Source of the DNA: Amorphus sp040750475
GTDB taxonomy: Bacteria > Pseudomonadota > Alphaproteobacteria > Rhizobiales > Amorphaceae
DNA length: 64,000 bases
Reading direction: 5' to 3'
NCBI RefSeq assembly: GCF_040750475.1
Contig: NZ_JABJVY010000010.1
Coordinates: 62,001-126,000, forward strand
Positions 46,758 through 55,941 of the stretch are shown here, in pieces; the first letter of the stretch is position 1, and the number at the start of each line of letters is the position of its first letter. The position numbers and the translations under genes are program-made. The notes under the pieces were generated by a model. The model ran no database searches. It saw nothing but the letters and a program-made list of their open reading frames with translations, and was not told the DNA's origin.

Positions 46758-47003
46758 CGGCGCCAATTTCGGCCAACTCACGCCGGTTGGGCACCGCTTT
46801 TTGCACAAATTCAGCGCCATGGCGACAGGGTTTGTGATCTTTTCTTTTCGGAATTGCGGGCGCGCTGTCGGGGAGAATCGACCTGCGGTCTGCGCAGGGC
46901 TGCGATCCGCAGCCGTCCACATCTTCGTGCGCACATCGAGGCTTGCCTTGGTAGCCGAACGTGGGCTTCAAGAGCGTGGTCAAGCCCCGAGAGAAAGCGC
47001 GCA

Positions 47004-48605
47004 ATGGTGACACCGAGCCGACCGTTCAGCCGACTTGCGTCCACGGTTGCCATCGCGACCATTCTTGTCTCGGTTGGCATTATCTACGTCCTGCTCGCAA
47101 AGCCCTCGATCCCGGACTATCCGTTCGGCTGCGACCCTTACGGATACGCCCGGCAGCAAGAGCTCTTTCGCGACAAGGGCTTCGTCAATGGTCTTGATAC
47201 CCGAGCTCAGGACGAGGAGGTGCTGTTTCTCATCAAGACAGCGCGTGCCGCCGGGCTGACGCCGGATCAGTTCGGGGAAATGATTGCGCCACACTGCCAT
47301 CATTATGAGGAGGGCTCGGATAGCGTCATCCTTCAGTATCCGCCGGGAACCGGCTTCCTGCTGTCGCTGCTGCCCGAAGATCGCGAGGTCGAAGCGCTCG
47401 CCCTGCTCTCGTTGGCGGTGGTCCTGGCGGTTTTCGGGATCTTTGCGGTCCGGAGCCTGCCGGCATTCGTGTCGACCGCCGCTGTCATCGGCGGTCTCGT
47501 GGTCGTTGCCATGCCGTTGGCGAACAGTACCTTGATGGTGAGCGCATCATTTGCGCCGACCTTGGGCTTCATCACCCTGGCGACTGCTCTTCTTCTCTAC
47601 GGAACGCATCGCCCCGACCGCCCAAGCTGGTGGACGGGCGCCCTGCTCGGCCTGCTCGCCGCTTTCTTGATGAATCTGCGAATCGCCAATGCCTTCGTCG
47701 TGATCGGGATGGCCGTCTTTATCGTGATCGCGATCGGAAGCCTGTCGCCAAAGCGGCTCGCGCGCCAACTCCCTTTTCTCCTGTCCGGCGTGGTCGTGTT
47801 CGCGATCGGCCTGCTTCCCTTGCTGACGGCAAACAAAATCAACGCGGGCGGCATTTTTGAATCGACCTACGGGGTGGCGGATTCCGCGCCTGCCCGGTTC
47901 GAAACTGCGCTGTTCCTCCGCAATTTGCGGTTCTATTTCTTCGACACCCCTGCGACGCCGGTGACTTGGGGCGCCCTTGCCGCGCTTCTCCTGGTGCTCG
48001 TGGCGGCTGTTTTCGCCCCCTCGCCACAAAGTCGCCGTCGATGCTGGGCGGCATTCCTAGGTGGCGCGGCGGCCTACGGCATTTCGATCGTCTTTTTCGG
48101 CACCCACGAAATCGCCGCCACGCCCTACCTGATCCCGACCTCTGCCTTCTGCGTGGGACTGTGCGTCTTCGTGGTTGCGGAGACCACCGGGGTGGAAGGC
48201 CTGCGTCTGCGGGCTGCGGGGGCCGTGGTCACCGTTGTCGCGGTGCTCGCCGCCGGCCAGGTCTTGATGCTGCCACGCCACAGCTATCGGGTCGAAGCTC
48301 CGGCAGAGGTGCTCGCCCCGGAGGCGATCGTCTGGGCGGATATGACCAGCGGCACTCTGCGCTACTATCGCCAGAAATACGCAGCCAAGGTCATTTTCAC
48401 CGGCGAATGCGAGCAGTCGACCCTGATCAATGCCGTCTCGGAAGCCGGCCGACCGCAATTCTTCGTCGTCGACAGCGACGCCATGCAACGGCTCGTCGAC
48501 CGGATCGTCGGGGACGGTCGCCTCTCCGCCGCGGGTACCTTGCACGCCCGCGAAGATCGGCCGATTTTTCGCCTGGAGCCGGGGATCGCCGTGCCGGGCT
48601 GCTGA
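47004..48605 (+). CDS. Polytopic membrane protein, possibly GT-C glycosyltransferase-like
   Basis: 533 residues with about 11 hydrophobic segments and a C-terminal soluble domain of some 110 residues. After the first helix comes a polar loop (DYPFGCDPYGYARQQELF) and then YPPGTGFLLSLLPEDREV; an acidic loop followed by YPP before the next helix recalls GT-C glycosyltransferases. No firm family assignment. The ATG giving MVTPSRPF was chosen because the upstream frame crosses tRNA-Leu. Convergent with nnr, 19 bp apart. Confidence 0.75.
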   Translation: MVTPSRPFSRLASTVAIATILVSVGIIYVLLAKPSIPDYPFGCDPYGYARQQELFRDKGFVNGLDTRAQDEEVLFLIKTARAAGLTPDQFGEMIAPHCHHYEEGSDSVILQYPPGTGFLLSLLPEDREVEALALLSLAVVLAVFGIFAVRSLPAFVSTAAVIGGLVVVAMPLANSTLMVSASFAPTLGFITLATALLLYGTHRPDRPSWWTGALLGLLAAFLMNLRIANAFVVIGMAVFIVIAIGSLSPKRLARQLPFLLSGVVVFAIGLLPLLTANKINAGGIFESTYGVADSAPARFETALFLRNLRFYFFDTPATPVTWGALAALLLVLVAAVFAPSPQSRRRCWAAFLGGAAAYGISIVFFGTHEIAATPYLIPTSAFCVGLCVFVVAETTGVEGLRLRAAGAVVTVVAVLAAGQVLMLPRHSYRVEAPAEVLAPEAIVWADMTSGTLRYYRQKYAAKVIFTGECEQSTLINAVSEAGRPQFFVVDSDAMQRLVDRIVGDGRLSAAGTLHAREDRPIFRLEPGIAVPGC

Positions 48606-48624
48606 TCGACGGCAGCGCTGCGCG

Positions 48625-50157
48625 CTACGCGTCTTGCCCGACCAGTCCGGCAATGACCGACTTCAGAGCGGGCGCCAGGTCTTCCGCAATCAGGGCGGCG
48701 CCTGCGTGCCGACCGGCCTCGCCGTGCAACCAGACCGCCATTGAGGCAGCTTCGAACGCCGGAAGCGATTGGGCAAGCAAGCCCGTCACGATGCCGGCGA
48801 GCACGTCGCCGGAGCCTGCGGTCGCAAGCCATGCCGGCGCATTGTCTGCGATTGCGGCGCGTCCATCGGGTGCCACAACCACGGTATCGGCGCCTTTGAG
48901 CAGGATTACCGCCCCGCTGCGCGCGGCGGCCATGCGGGCACGGTCGAGCTTTGAGGGCGCGGCATCGTCCACGGCCTCGTCGTTCGCAGCCAGGTCGGGA
49001 AAGATCCGGGCGAACTCCCCCTCATGGGGCGTCAGAACAACTGGGCGATCCGGCCACTCCTGCACCGCCTGAAACAGCCGCTCGGGCCGATCGGCGAAGC
49101 TTGTCAGCGCGTCGGCATCGAGGCAGACGGCCCTGTGCGCGCCGGGCGAACGATCTTCACCTCCGAGAATCACCTCGACGGACGCGGCCGTCCCCTCGCC
49201 CACTCCGGCGCCGGGCCCAATCAGAACCGCATTCAGTCGCCGATCGGACAGCAGTGCCGCGAGCCCCTCCGCCCCATCGATAGCGCGGACCATCACGGCG
49301 GTCAGGTGCGCCGCATTGACCATAAGCGCATTGGGCGGCGAGGCGACCGTAACTAGGCCCGATCCGGCTCTGAGGGCCGCGCCCGCCGCAAGGCGCGCGG
49401 CTCCCGTCTGAGCCATCGGACCGGACACGACGACCGCATGGCCGCGAGCGTATTTGTGTCCGTCCACGCGCGGGGCGTGCCAAGCCGCACGCCATAGCTC
49501 CGGGGCATTGTAAAATGCCGTCGGCGCGATTTTACCAAGAGCGGCATCCGGAATGCCGATATCGACCAGCTCCACGGATCCGCACAGGCCGCGCCCGGGA
49601 AACAGGAGATGTCCGGGCTTCTTGCGAAAAAAGGTGACCGTCGCACCGGCCCTAACGGCCCAGCCGAGCACCCGTCCGGAGCGACCCGAAACCCCGCTCG
49701 GCAGATCCACCGCCACCACATCCGCGCCGCACGCATTGATCGCCCGAACCAAGTCTGCCGCACGCCCCTCGATCGCACGCGCCAGACCCGCGCCGAACAA
49801 AGCATCCACCACAACGTCGGCACCAGCGACGATCCCCGTCCCCGCCGGCTCGATTTCGCCCTCCCACGTGCTCGCAGCCCAGGCGGCATCGCCGGAGAGC
49901 TTCTCCGGATCGCCCAACAGGCCCAGCCGGACGAGGTAGCCGTGCGCGGCCAGAAGGCGCGCCGCGACGAAGCCATCGCCCCCATTGTTGCCCGGCCCCG
50001 CCATCACCGCCACGCGGGCCCCTGGAGGATGACGGCGGATGACGGCGTCGGCGACGCCCCGTCCAGCCCGCTCCATCAGGGCTTGGCCCGGCGTCCCTGC
50101 CTCGATCGCATAACGGTCCGCCCGGCCCATCTCCTCCGGGGTTAACAGCTCCAGCAT
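48625..50157 (-). CDS. nnr: Bifunctional NAD(P)H-hydrate epimerase / ADP-dependent dehydratase
   Basis: 510 residues. N-terminal YjeF_N epimerase domain (AGPGNNGGDGFVAARLL) and C-terminal carbohydrate-kinase-like dehydratase domain (LTPHEGEFARIFPDLA; GSGDVLAGIVTGLLAQ). Together they repair hydrated NADH and NADPH. The start is the ATG giving MLELLTPEEMG. It is upstream of, and divergent from, glnB, as in many Rhizobiales. Confidence 0.96.
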   Translation of the reverse strand: MLELLTPEEMGRADRYAIEAGTPGQALMERAGRGVADAVIRRHPPGARVAVMAGPGNNGGDGFVAARLLAAHGYLVRLGLLGDPEKLSGDAAWAASTWEGEIEPAGTGIVAGADVVVDALFGAGLARAIEGRAADLVRAINACGADVVAVDLPSGVSGRSGRVLGWAVRAGATVTFFRKKPGHLLFPGRGLCGSVELVDIGIPDAALGKIAPTAFYNAPELWRAAWHAPRVDGHKYARGHAVVVSGPMAQTGAARLAAGAALRAGSGLVTVASPPNALMVNAAHLTAVMVRAIDGAEGLAALLSDRRLNAVLIGPGAGVGEGTAASVEVILGGEDRSPGAHRAVCLDADALTSFADRPERLFQAVQEWPDRPVVLTPHEGEFARIFPDLAANDEAVDDAAPSKLDRARMAAARSGAVILLKGADTVVVAPDGRAAIADNAPAWLATAGSGDVLAGIVTGLLAQSLPAFEAASMAVWLHGEAGRHAGAALIAEDLAPALKSVIAGLVGQDA

Positions 50158-50581
50158 CACGGCCCACATCCAATTCTGTCCCGCCTCATGCTTTCAGGCG
50201 GTTCTCATCTCCATTCTATGCCGATTTCGGCCACTCGCATCGACCCCGATGCGAAACACGGCCGCGAGCCCCCTCATGACCGAATCGGAAGGTCTTCCCA
50301 GGCTCGGATGGAGAGATCCGCTCGGGAAGCGATCGCGGTCGCACAAAGGCTTTGCACTGCAATCGACCAACTTTTAATCAGAATGCATAATAAATGGACA
50401 AATCGCTGCATCGCTCGGTTTGCCTCGGAATATCGGGCCATCGCCGGCTGTGCGACGGTGGCCGGACGCCCGAAGGAGAAGCGCGCGATTGTCACGCGGA
50501 TGTGCCATGATCTGGCGCGCTCGCGGCGTGTTTCGAAGCGTTTGCGGCGAATTGTCGAGTATCGTCAGGGTTGCGCCAAGG
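50158..50581. other. Divergent control region between nnr and glnB
   Basis: No gene recognised. The middle part is AT-richer (CTTTTAATCAGAATGCATAATAAATGG). NtrC sites would be expected here if glnB is nitrogen-controlled, but no clear GCAC-N6-GTGC dyad was found by eye. Confidence 0.4.
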
Positions 50582-50597
50582 TGGCACGGCCCATGCT
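50582..50597 (+). promoter_or_regulatory. Sigma-54-type promoter of glnBA
   Basis: TGGCAC at 50582-50587, 5 bp, then ATGCT, against consensus TGGCAC-N5-TTGCW. It lies 58 bp upstream of the glnB ATG. This is the expected nitrogen-regulated promoter type for glnBA in alphaproteobacteria. Confidence 0.65.
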
Positions 50598-50654
50598 ATA
50601 GCGTCTGGGGATCGGCAACGGCCGATTTCAGTTGGAGCCGCGGAAAGAGAGGCG

Positions 50655-50993
50655 ATGAAGAAGATCGAAGCGATCATCAAGCCGTTCAAGCTCGATGAGG
50701 TAAAAGAGGCGCTCCAAGAGGTTGGCCTGCAGGGAATCACCGTCACCGAAGCCAAGGGCTTCGGACGCCAGAAAGGCCATACCGAGCTCTATCGCGGGGC
50801 GGAGTACGTGGTCGACTTCCTGCCGAAGGTCAAAGTAGAGATCGTGCTTGCCGACGAACTAGTCGAGAAGGCTGTGGATTCGATCCGCAATGCGGCCCAA
50901 ACGGGACGCATCGGCGACGGCAAGATTTTCGTATCCAACGTCGAGGATGCGATCCGCATCCGCACCGGCGAGACCGGCCTCGACGCGATCTGA
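50655..50993 (+). CDS. glnB: Nitrogen regulatory protein P-II
   Basis: 112 residues, exact family length. The T-loop GHTELYRGAEYVVDFLPK contains Tyr51, the uridylylation site, and the C-terminus carries GKIFVSNVEDAIRIRTGE. It senses 2-oxoglutarate and ATP/ADP and controls GlnA adenylylation and NtrBC. The start MKKIEAII follows GAGAGGCG. It is 73 bp upstream of glnA, in one operon. Confidence 0.97.
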   Translation: MKKIEAIIKPFKLDEVKEALQEVGLQGITVTEAKGFGRQKGHTELYRGAEYVVDFLPKVKVEIVLADELVEKAVDSIRNAAQTGRIGDGKIFVSNVEDAIRIRTGETGLDAI

Positions 50994-51066
50994 GCCCCCT
51001 CGAGTCCGCCTCCTCCTCCGTGTTCCACCACCCAGGTAACAATCCAAAAAATCTGAGGATGATTTC

Positions 51067-52476
51067 ATGAGCACAGCCCAAGACGTCTTGCAGACGATCA
51101 AGGACAAAGACGTTAAGTTCCTTGACTTGCGCTTCTCCGACCCGCGCGGCAAGCTGCAGCACGTCACGATGGACATCGCCGTGGTCGACGAAGACATGTT
51201 CGCCGACGGCGTGATGTTCGACGGTTCGTCGATCGCTGGCTGGAAGGCGATCAACGAGTCCGACATGACGCTGATGCCCGACCCGGAGACCGCGCATATC
51301 GACCCGTTCTTCGCGCAGACGACCATGTCGATCTTCTGCGACATCCTCGATCCCGTCACCGGCGAGGCCTACAACCGCGATCCGCGCACGACCGCGAAGA
51401 AAGCCGAAGCCTACGTGAAGACCACCGGCGTTGGCGACAGCGTGTTCTTCGGCCCGGAAGCCGAGTTCTTCGTGTTCGACGACGTCCGCTTCGTCACCGA
51501 GCCCTACGACACAGGCTTCCAGATCGATTCCATCGAGCTGCCGTCCAACATGGGCACCGAGTACGAGACCGGCAACCTCGGTCACCGTCCGCGCACCAAG
51601 GGCGGCTACTTCCCGGTTCCGCCGATCGATAGCGCCCAGGACATGCGCTCCGAGATGCTGTCGGTGATGGCCGAAATGGGCGTCTCCGTCGAAAAGCACC
51701 ACCACGAGGTGGCCGCCGCCCAGCACGAGCTCGGCCTGAAGTTCGCGCCGATGACGCTCGTCGCCGACCACATGCAGATCTACAAGTACGTGGTGCATCA
51801 GGTCGCCAACGCCTACGGCAAGACCGCGACCTTCATGCCGAAGCCGGTGTTCGGAGACAACGGCACGGGCATGCACTGCCATCAGTCGATCTGGAAGGAA
51901 GGCAAGCCGGTGTTCGCCGGCAACCTCTACGCCGACCTGTCGGAAGAGTGCCTGTTCTACATCGGCGGCATCCTGAAGCACGCCAAGTCGATCAACGCCT
52001 TCACCAACCCGTCGACCAACTCCTACAAGCGTCTGGTCCCAGGCTATGAGGCGCCGGTGTTGCTCGCCTATTCCGCGCGCAACCGGTCGGCGTCCTGCCG
52101 CATCCCGTTCGGCTCCTCGCCGAAGGCCAAGCGCGTCGAAGTCCGCTTCCCGGATCCGTCGGCGAACCCCTATCTGGCCTACACCTCCATGCTGATGGCC
52201 GGCCTCGACGGCATCAAGAACAAGATCCATCCCGGCGACGCGATGGACAAGAACCTCTACGACCTGCCGCCGGAGGAGCTCAAAGAGATTCCGACCGTCT
52301 GCGCCAGCCTGCGTGAAGCGCTGGAGTCGCTCGACGCCGACCGCGATTATCTCAAGGCCGGCGGCGTGATGGACGATGACCAGATCGACGCCTACATCGA
52401 GCTCAAGATGGAGGAAGTGATCCGGTTCGAGCACATGCCGCATCCGGTCGAGTTCGACATGTACTACTCGGTCTAA
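51067..52476 (+). CDS. glnA: Glutamine synthetase type I
   Basis: 469 residues, GSI-beta. Motifs: MFDGSSIAGWKAINESDM, FGPEAEFFVFD for metal binding, and NPSTNSYKRLVPGYEAP for ATP. Tyr398 in NLYDLPPEE is the adenylylation site. It makes glutamine from glutamate, ammonia and ATP. The stop is followed after 3 bp by a structured RNA region and later by a strong terminator. Confidence 0.98.
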   Translation: MSTAQDVLQTIKDKDVKFLDLRFSDPRGKLQHVTMDIAVVDEDMFADGVMFDGSSIAGWKAINESDMTLMPDPETAHIDPFFAQTTMSIFCDILDPVTGEAYNRDPRTTAKKAEAYVKTTGVGDSVFFGPEAEFFVFDDVRFVTEPYDTGFQIDSIELPSNMGTEYETGNLGHRPRTKGGYFPVPPIDSAQDMRSEMLSVMAEMGVSVEKHHHEVAAAQHELGLKFAPMTLVADHMQIYKYVVHQVANAYGKTATFMPKPVFGDNGTGMHCHQSIWKEGKPVFAGNLYADLSEECLFYIGGILKHAKSINAFTNPSTNSYKRLVPGYEAPVLLAYSARNRSASCRIPFGSSPKAKRVEVRFPDPSANPYLAYTSMLMAGLDGIKNKIHPGDAMDKNLYDLPPEELKEIPTVCASLREALESLDADRDYLKAGGVMDDDQIDAYIELKMEEVIRFEHMPHPVEFDMYYSV

Positions 52477-52479
52477 TCA

Positions 52480-52521
52480 GACCGAGATTCTGCCGGGACA
52501 GAAACATCTCGGTCCCGGCAG
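52480..52521 (+). other. Potential RNA pseudoknot or alternative hairpins after glnA
   Basis: GACCGAGAT (52480-52488) pairs with ATCTCGGTC (52506-52514), and CTGCCGGGAC (52490-52499) pairs with GTCCCGGCAG (52512-52521). The order of arms is 5'-1, 5'-2, 3'-1, 3'-2, which is a pseudoknot topology; the full stems overlap by 3 bases, so they could also be two competing hairpins. Pairing was checked base by base; function is unknown. Confidence 0.5.
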
Positions 52522-52627
52522 GAGGTTAGGTTTCGCGGTCGCGGCGGTCCTGCGTGTCTGTCTTCCCGCGTTGCTTCTTGCGAAAGCGCGAAGCCCGGCT
52601 TCATACCGGGCCGCGTCACTCCAGAGG

Positions 52628-52658
52628 AAGCCCCGGCCCTTGTGCCGGGGCTTTTTTT
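52628..52658 (+). terminator. Rho-independent terminator of glnBA
   Basis: AAGCCCCGGC pairs with GCCGGGGCTT around a 6-base loop, followed by a run of T to 52658. About 150 bp past glnA. Confidence 0.92.
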
Positions 52659-52750
52659 GGTGCGAGACATTTTGGGACCCGAACCGGTCCTCCTCTGTCT
52701 GTACGCACTTTCGCAGGGCCGTGTCGGCAACGAATCTGTTCTCCGCCTAT

Positions 52751-52776
52751 GGAACTCTCTCCGGCCGGATGCGGTT
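52751..52776 (+). promoter_or_regulatory. EcfG-type promoter motif before a glycine-zipper lipoprotein
   Basis: GGAAC, 17 bp, then GGTT, about 80 bp upstream of the lipoprotein start. Far from the main stress cluster. Confidence 0.35.
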
Positions 52777-52858
52777 CTCCGAATGGAACCCATCATGTTC
52801 GTAGCTATTGGCCCGCGTAGGACAGTCTCGCGGCGCCGCTCGACCGGAGGAGAGAAGC

Positions 52859-53116
52859 ATGAGAGTCCTGGTCATCCTCGCCTTTGTTGCGGGTAGTCTT
52901 GCCGCCTGCAGCCCCTATTCCTCGAGCGACCGCGCGCTCGCCGGCGGTGCGATCGGTGGCGCGTCGGGCGCCGCGATTGGTGCTGCGGCCGGAGGCTCGA
53001 CGGGAGCGGCACTGGCGGGTGGCGCGATCGGTGCAGGTGCCGGGGCCCTCGCCGGCGCGGCGACCACGCCGAAAGCCTGCCGCGATCGCTATGGCCGTGC
53101 GGTGGCTTGCCCGTAA
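52859..53116 (+). CDS. Glycine-zipper lipoprotein (17 kDa surface antigen-like), copy 1
   Basis: 85 residues: signal peptide ending in SLAAC, then repeated Gly-rich zipper segments (GAIGGASGAAIGAAAGG and similar) and a conserved end PKACRDRYGRAVACP. Likely an outer-membrane-associated lipoprotein. It follows CCGGAGGAG. A similar gene lies 190 bp downstream; the two clearly arose by duplication. Confidence 0.85.
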   Translation: MRVLVILAFVAGSLAACSPYSSSDRALAGGAIGGASGAAIGAAAGGSTGAALAGGAIGAGAGALAGAATTPKACRDRYGRAVACP

Positions 53117-53143
53117 CGGTGTACAGCCAATTTCACTTTTTGG

Positions 53144-53177
53144 AGCCGGTCGTCGTTCGGGACGGCCGGCTTTTTTT
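53144..53177 (+). terminator. Rho-independent terminator after the first lipoprotein gene
   Basis: AGCCGGTCGTC pairs with GACGGCCGGCT (one G-T wobble) around a short loop, followed by a run of seven T. Confidence 0.88.
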
Positions 53178-53304
53178 GTCGGCCTCGTGCAAGCTACGCG
53201 GCATAGCATTGTCGAAAATCACTTGCCGGGAAGAACCATTCACGTCTCTATGAGCGAAAGAGGTGCCGCACTGGTCACCGGCATTTTAAAAAGAAGGGAA
53301 TCCG

Positions 53305-53559
53305 ATGAAGTTCGTCCTCGTCGCCGCGATTGCGCTTGGCCTTGCCGCCTGCAGTGCCAATTCGACCCGTGATCGGGCCCTGGTGGGCGGTGCGGTCGGG
53401 GCCGGCACAGGGGCCGTGATCGCAGGCGCTGCGGCCGGAACCGGGGGCGCGGCCTTGGCCGGCGGCATCATCGGCGGCGCCGCGGGCGCGATTCTTGGCG
53501 GCGCGACGGCCCCGAAAGCCTGCCGCGACTACTACGGCAACCCGGTTCGCTGCCCGTAG
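53305..53559 (+). CDS. Glycine-zipper lipoprotein, copy 2
   Basis: 84 residues, built like copy 1: signal peptide ending GLAAC, a glycine zipper (GAVGAGTGAVIAGAAAGTGG), and the end PKACRDYYGNPVRCP. The N- and C-termini are the most similar parts. Own ribosome-binding site AAGAAGGG. Convergent with the sulfatase-like gene. Confidence 0.85.
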   Translation: MKFVLVAAIALGLAACSANSTRDRALVGGAVGAGTGAVIAGAAAGTGGAALAGGIIGGAAGAILGGATAPKACRDYYGNPVRCP

Positions 53560-53588
53560 CTTATAGCTGCCTATAGTTGTGGCCCTCC

Positions 53589-55115
53589 CTATTCGGGCCA
53601 CTCCCTCCGCCATACGACACCGTCTTTCGTCAGCGCCGAAAGTGCCAACGTCTGGTCCAGATGTGCTGCGCGGTGCGCAAGCAGCCGCTCCGCGCAGTGA
53701 AGCCTGAGATCGCGATAGGCGGGATCGTCGGCAACGTTGCGCGTCTCTGCCGGATCGGCCGCGAGATCGAAGAGAAGCGGCGGCAGATCTGCGAAGTGGA
53801 CGTACTTGACATCCCGGTCGCGGAGGATCGCGAGGTTGCACTCTCGTGACGAGAGCCCGAATCGGGCCTCCGCCATCTGCCCGACCACATCGCGGAAATC
53901 GAACTCTATAAAGGCGTGGTCGCGCCAGCGCACCGGCTGGTCACCGGTCAGAAACGGCACAAGCGAACGCCCGTCTACCGCCTCCGCAGGTTCGGTCCCC
54001 ATCAGTGCGCAGAGTGTCGGGAAGAGGTCTACCGCCTCTGTGAAGCTCTCCACAGCGCGCCCCGCCGTCCCGCCCGGCATCCGGACCACCAACGGGATGT
54101 GGTAGGAGCCCTCGAAGAAGCCGCCCTTGCCGAACAAGTGATGGTCGCCCATCAGCTCGGCATGGTCGGAGGTGAACAGCACCACCGTCTCGTCCCAGGT
54201 CCCGGCCGCCTTCAGCGCGTCGAAGATGCGACCAAGCTGGGCGTCGACCTCGCCGATCATACCCCAATAGATCGCGCGAATCGCGCGCCGCTCAGCTTCG
54301 CTCCAGTCGCGCACCAGCCCCCCAGCACCCGGGATGAAATGATCCTTGCTGACCGTTTGCATCTGGAATGCGACCAGCGGATGCAGTGCCGCCTCATCGT
54401 CCGGTGAGCCCAACGCCGCAAAGCCCGGTCCCTCGTCGGGATTGTACATCGAGGCATAGGGCTCCGGCACGACGAACGGCGGATGCGGCCGGAGGAAGGA
54501 GATGTGGGCGAACCAGGGCCGCTCGGGCGCCTGCTCGCCGAGCCAATCGAGAAAGGCTTCCGTCAGAAAGGCAGTCTGGGTCTGCTCGGCCGCATAGGCC
54601 GGTGGCACCGACGAGACCTCCGGTGCGGCCGGATCGCGCGGCCTGTGGATCAGATCCGGATCAGAGACCTCCACACCCTGGCGCTTCAGCCAGGAGATCC
54701 AAGGCCGTTCGGCCTCGTCTAGCCCCTGGCGCACCGTGAAGCCGGGCATCACGCTTTCATAGGTCGTCAGCGCCGGGTCGTTCGGCGCACGCGAACGGGG
54801 GTCCGCACCGGTATCGGTGTAGCCGAACAATGTAGGATCGTAGCCGGCGCGCCGAGCGGCTTTGGCAATCGTATCGAACCGGTCGTCGAGTGGCGTGCCG
54901 TTACGGCAAACTCGGTTCGTCATCTGGTAGCGACCGGAATAGAGCACAGCCCTGGCCGGAGAACAGGGAGCAGCGTTGGCGTAATGGCGTAGGAATGCAG
55001 TGCCCTCCGCCGCCAGCCGATCAATCGCCGGCGTGCGCAGCACCGGGTGGCCGGCAACGCCGAGACTGTCCCCGCGCCATTGATCGGCGGTGATGAACAG
55101 GATGTTCGGCTTCAT
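53589..55115 (-). CDS. Phosphonate monoester hydrolase / sulfatase (formylglycine type)
   Basis: 508 residues, alkaline phosphatase superfamily. Cys51 in PCSPARAVLYSGR is the C-x-P-x-R site for conversion to formylglycine. Metal ligands: Asp11 in ITADQWRGD, and an Asp-His pair near 313-314 in FTSDHAELMGDHHLFGKGG. TNRVCRNGTPLDDRF, GYTDTGADPRSRAPNDP and the total length resemble characterised rhizobial phosphonate monoester hydrolases more than arylsulfatases. It should cleave a phosphonate (or phosphate/sulfate) ester to an alcohol and free phosphonate. It overlaps phnX by 4 bp, which favours a phosphonate substrate. A formylglycine-generating enzyme is needed but not in the window. No signal peptide is seen, so it acts in the cytoplasm. 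Confidence 0.85.
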   Translation of the reverse strand: MKPNILFITADQWRGDSLGVAGHPVLRTPAIDRLAAEGTAFLRHYANAAPCSPARAVLYSGRYQMTNRVCRNGTPLDDRFDTIAKAARRAGYDPTLFGYTDTGADPRSRAPNDPALTTYESVMPGFTVRQGLDEAERPWISWLKRQGVEVSDPDLIHRPRDPAAPEVSSVPPAYAAEQTQTAFLTEAFLDWLGEQAPERPWFAHISFLRPHPPFVVPEPYASMYNPDEGPGFAALGSPDDEAALHPLVAFQMQTVSKDHFIPGAGGLVRDWSEAERRAIRAIYWGMIGEVDAQLGRIFDALKAAGTWDETVVLFTSDHAELMGDHHLFGKGGFFEGSYHIPLVVRMPGGTAGRAVESFTEAVDLFPTLCALMGTEPAEAVDGRSLVPFLTGDQPVRWRDHAFIEFDFRDVVGQMAEARFGLSSRECNLAILRDRDVKYVHFADLPPLLFDLAADPAETRNVADDPAYRDLRLHCAERLLAHRAAHLDQTLALSALTKDGVVWRREWPE

Positions 55116-55909
55116 TCGGCCGCCGCGCGACCGGCCTCCAGCCGCTCGACCAGCTCGGGAATATCGGCAACGCTGTCGACGACGAAGTCAGCACCGGCCG
55201 CCTTCAGCTTCGCCCCGACCCGATCGCGAATCTCCGCCTTCGTCTCCTCCGATGCGGCTGCAAGTTCGTCGGCCGTCAGCCCAGCCTCGTTGCCGGTCAG
55301 GCAGACGCCGACGGTCAGGCAGCCGGCGGCAACGCCCTCGGCGATCCCCGGCACCGTATCGTCCACCTTGATCACCGCGTCCGGCGGATAAACGCCGAGA
55401 TCGACGAAACACTTGTACATGCCGAGCGGACCCGGCCGTCCCTCCACCAGATCGTCGGCGCAGACGAGATTGTCGGGCTCGTAGCCCTGCCGGGCGGCCA
55501 CAGGCAGCACATGCTCCATGATGGAGCGGGTGTAGCCAGTCGTGGAACCTATCTTCAGCCCTCGTTGCCGGAGCGTCTCGATCGCTTCGCGAGCACCGGG
55601 AATCAGGATCGCATAGTTCGCGACCACCTCCTCGTTCATGGGCACGAACACCTTGTAGACGGCATCTACATCCGCACCGGTCGGGACGTGACCAAGCACT
55701 TTCTCCCATGCCGCCGCAATGCGGGGGGCCTTCAGCATTGCGTCGATATGATCCCACTTGGGCATGCCCATGGGGCCGCGCGCCTCCTGGATGGTGACTG
55801 TCACGCCGAACTTGGCAAACGCCTCCACGAACACGCCCATCGGCGCGAACGAGCCGCAGTCAATGGTCGTGCCGGCCCAGTCGAACACGACAGCCTTGAA
55901 CCGTCCCAT
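55112..55909 (-). CDS. phnX: Phosphonoacetaldehyde hydrolase (phosphonatase)
   Basis: 265 residues, HAD family. Nucleophile Asp10 in VVFDWAGTTID, Schiff-base Lys51 in GMPKWDHI, and DDTVPGIAEG for the metal. This combination defines PhnX, which cleaves phosphonoacetaldehyde to acetaldehyde and phosphate. Normally it follows PhnW transaminase; here its upstream partner is an FAD oxidoreductase, 32 bp away, and its downstream partner the monoester hydrolase. It confirms that the operon handles a two-carbon phosphonate. Confidence 0.95.
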   Translation of the reverse strand: MGRFKAVVFDWAGTTIDCGSFAPMGVFVEAFAKFGVTVTIQEARGPMGMPKWDHIDAMLKAPRIAAAWEKVLGHVPTGADVDAVYKVFVPMNEEVVANYAILIPGAREAIETLRQRGLKIGSTTGYTRSIMEHVLPVAARQGYEPDNLVCADDLVEGRPGPLGMYKCFVDLGVYPPDAVIKVDDTVPGIAEGVAAGCLTVGVCLTGNEAGLTADELAAASEETKAEIRDRVGAKLKAAGADFVVDSVADIPELVERLEAGRAAAE

Positions 55910-55941
55910 GTCTCACTCCCTTACATGCCCTAAAAAGGCTC

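Noticed and set aside
46644..47003. N-terminal extension of the polytopic membrane protein
   Set aside because: It crosses the tRNA-Leu gene; the ATG at 47004 directly precedes the first membrane helix.
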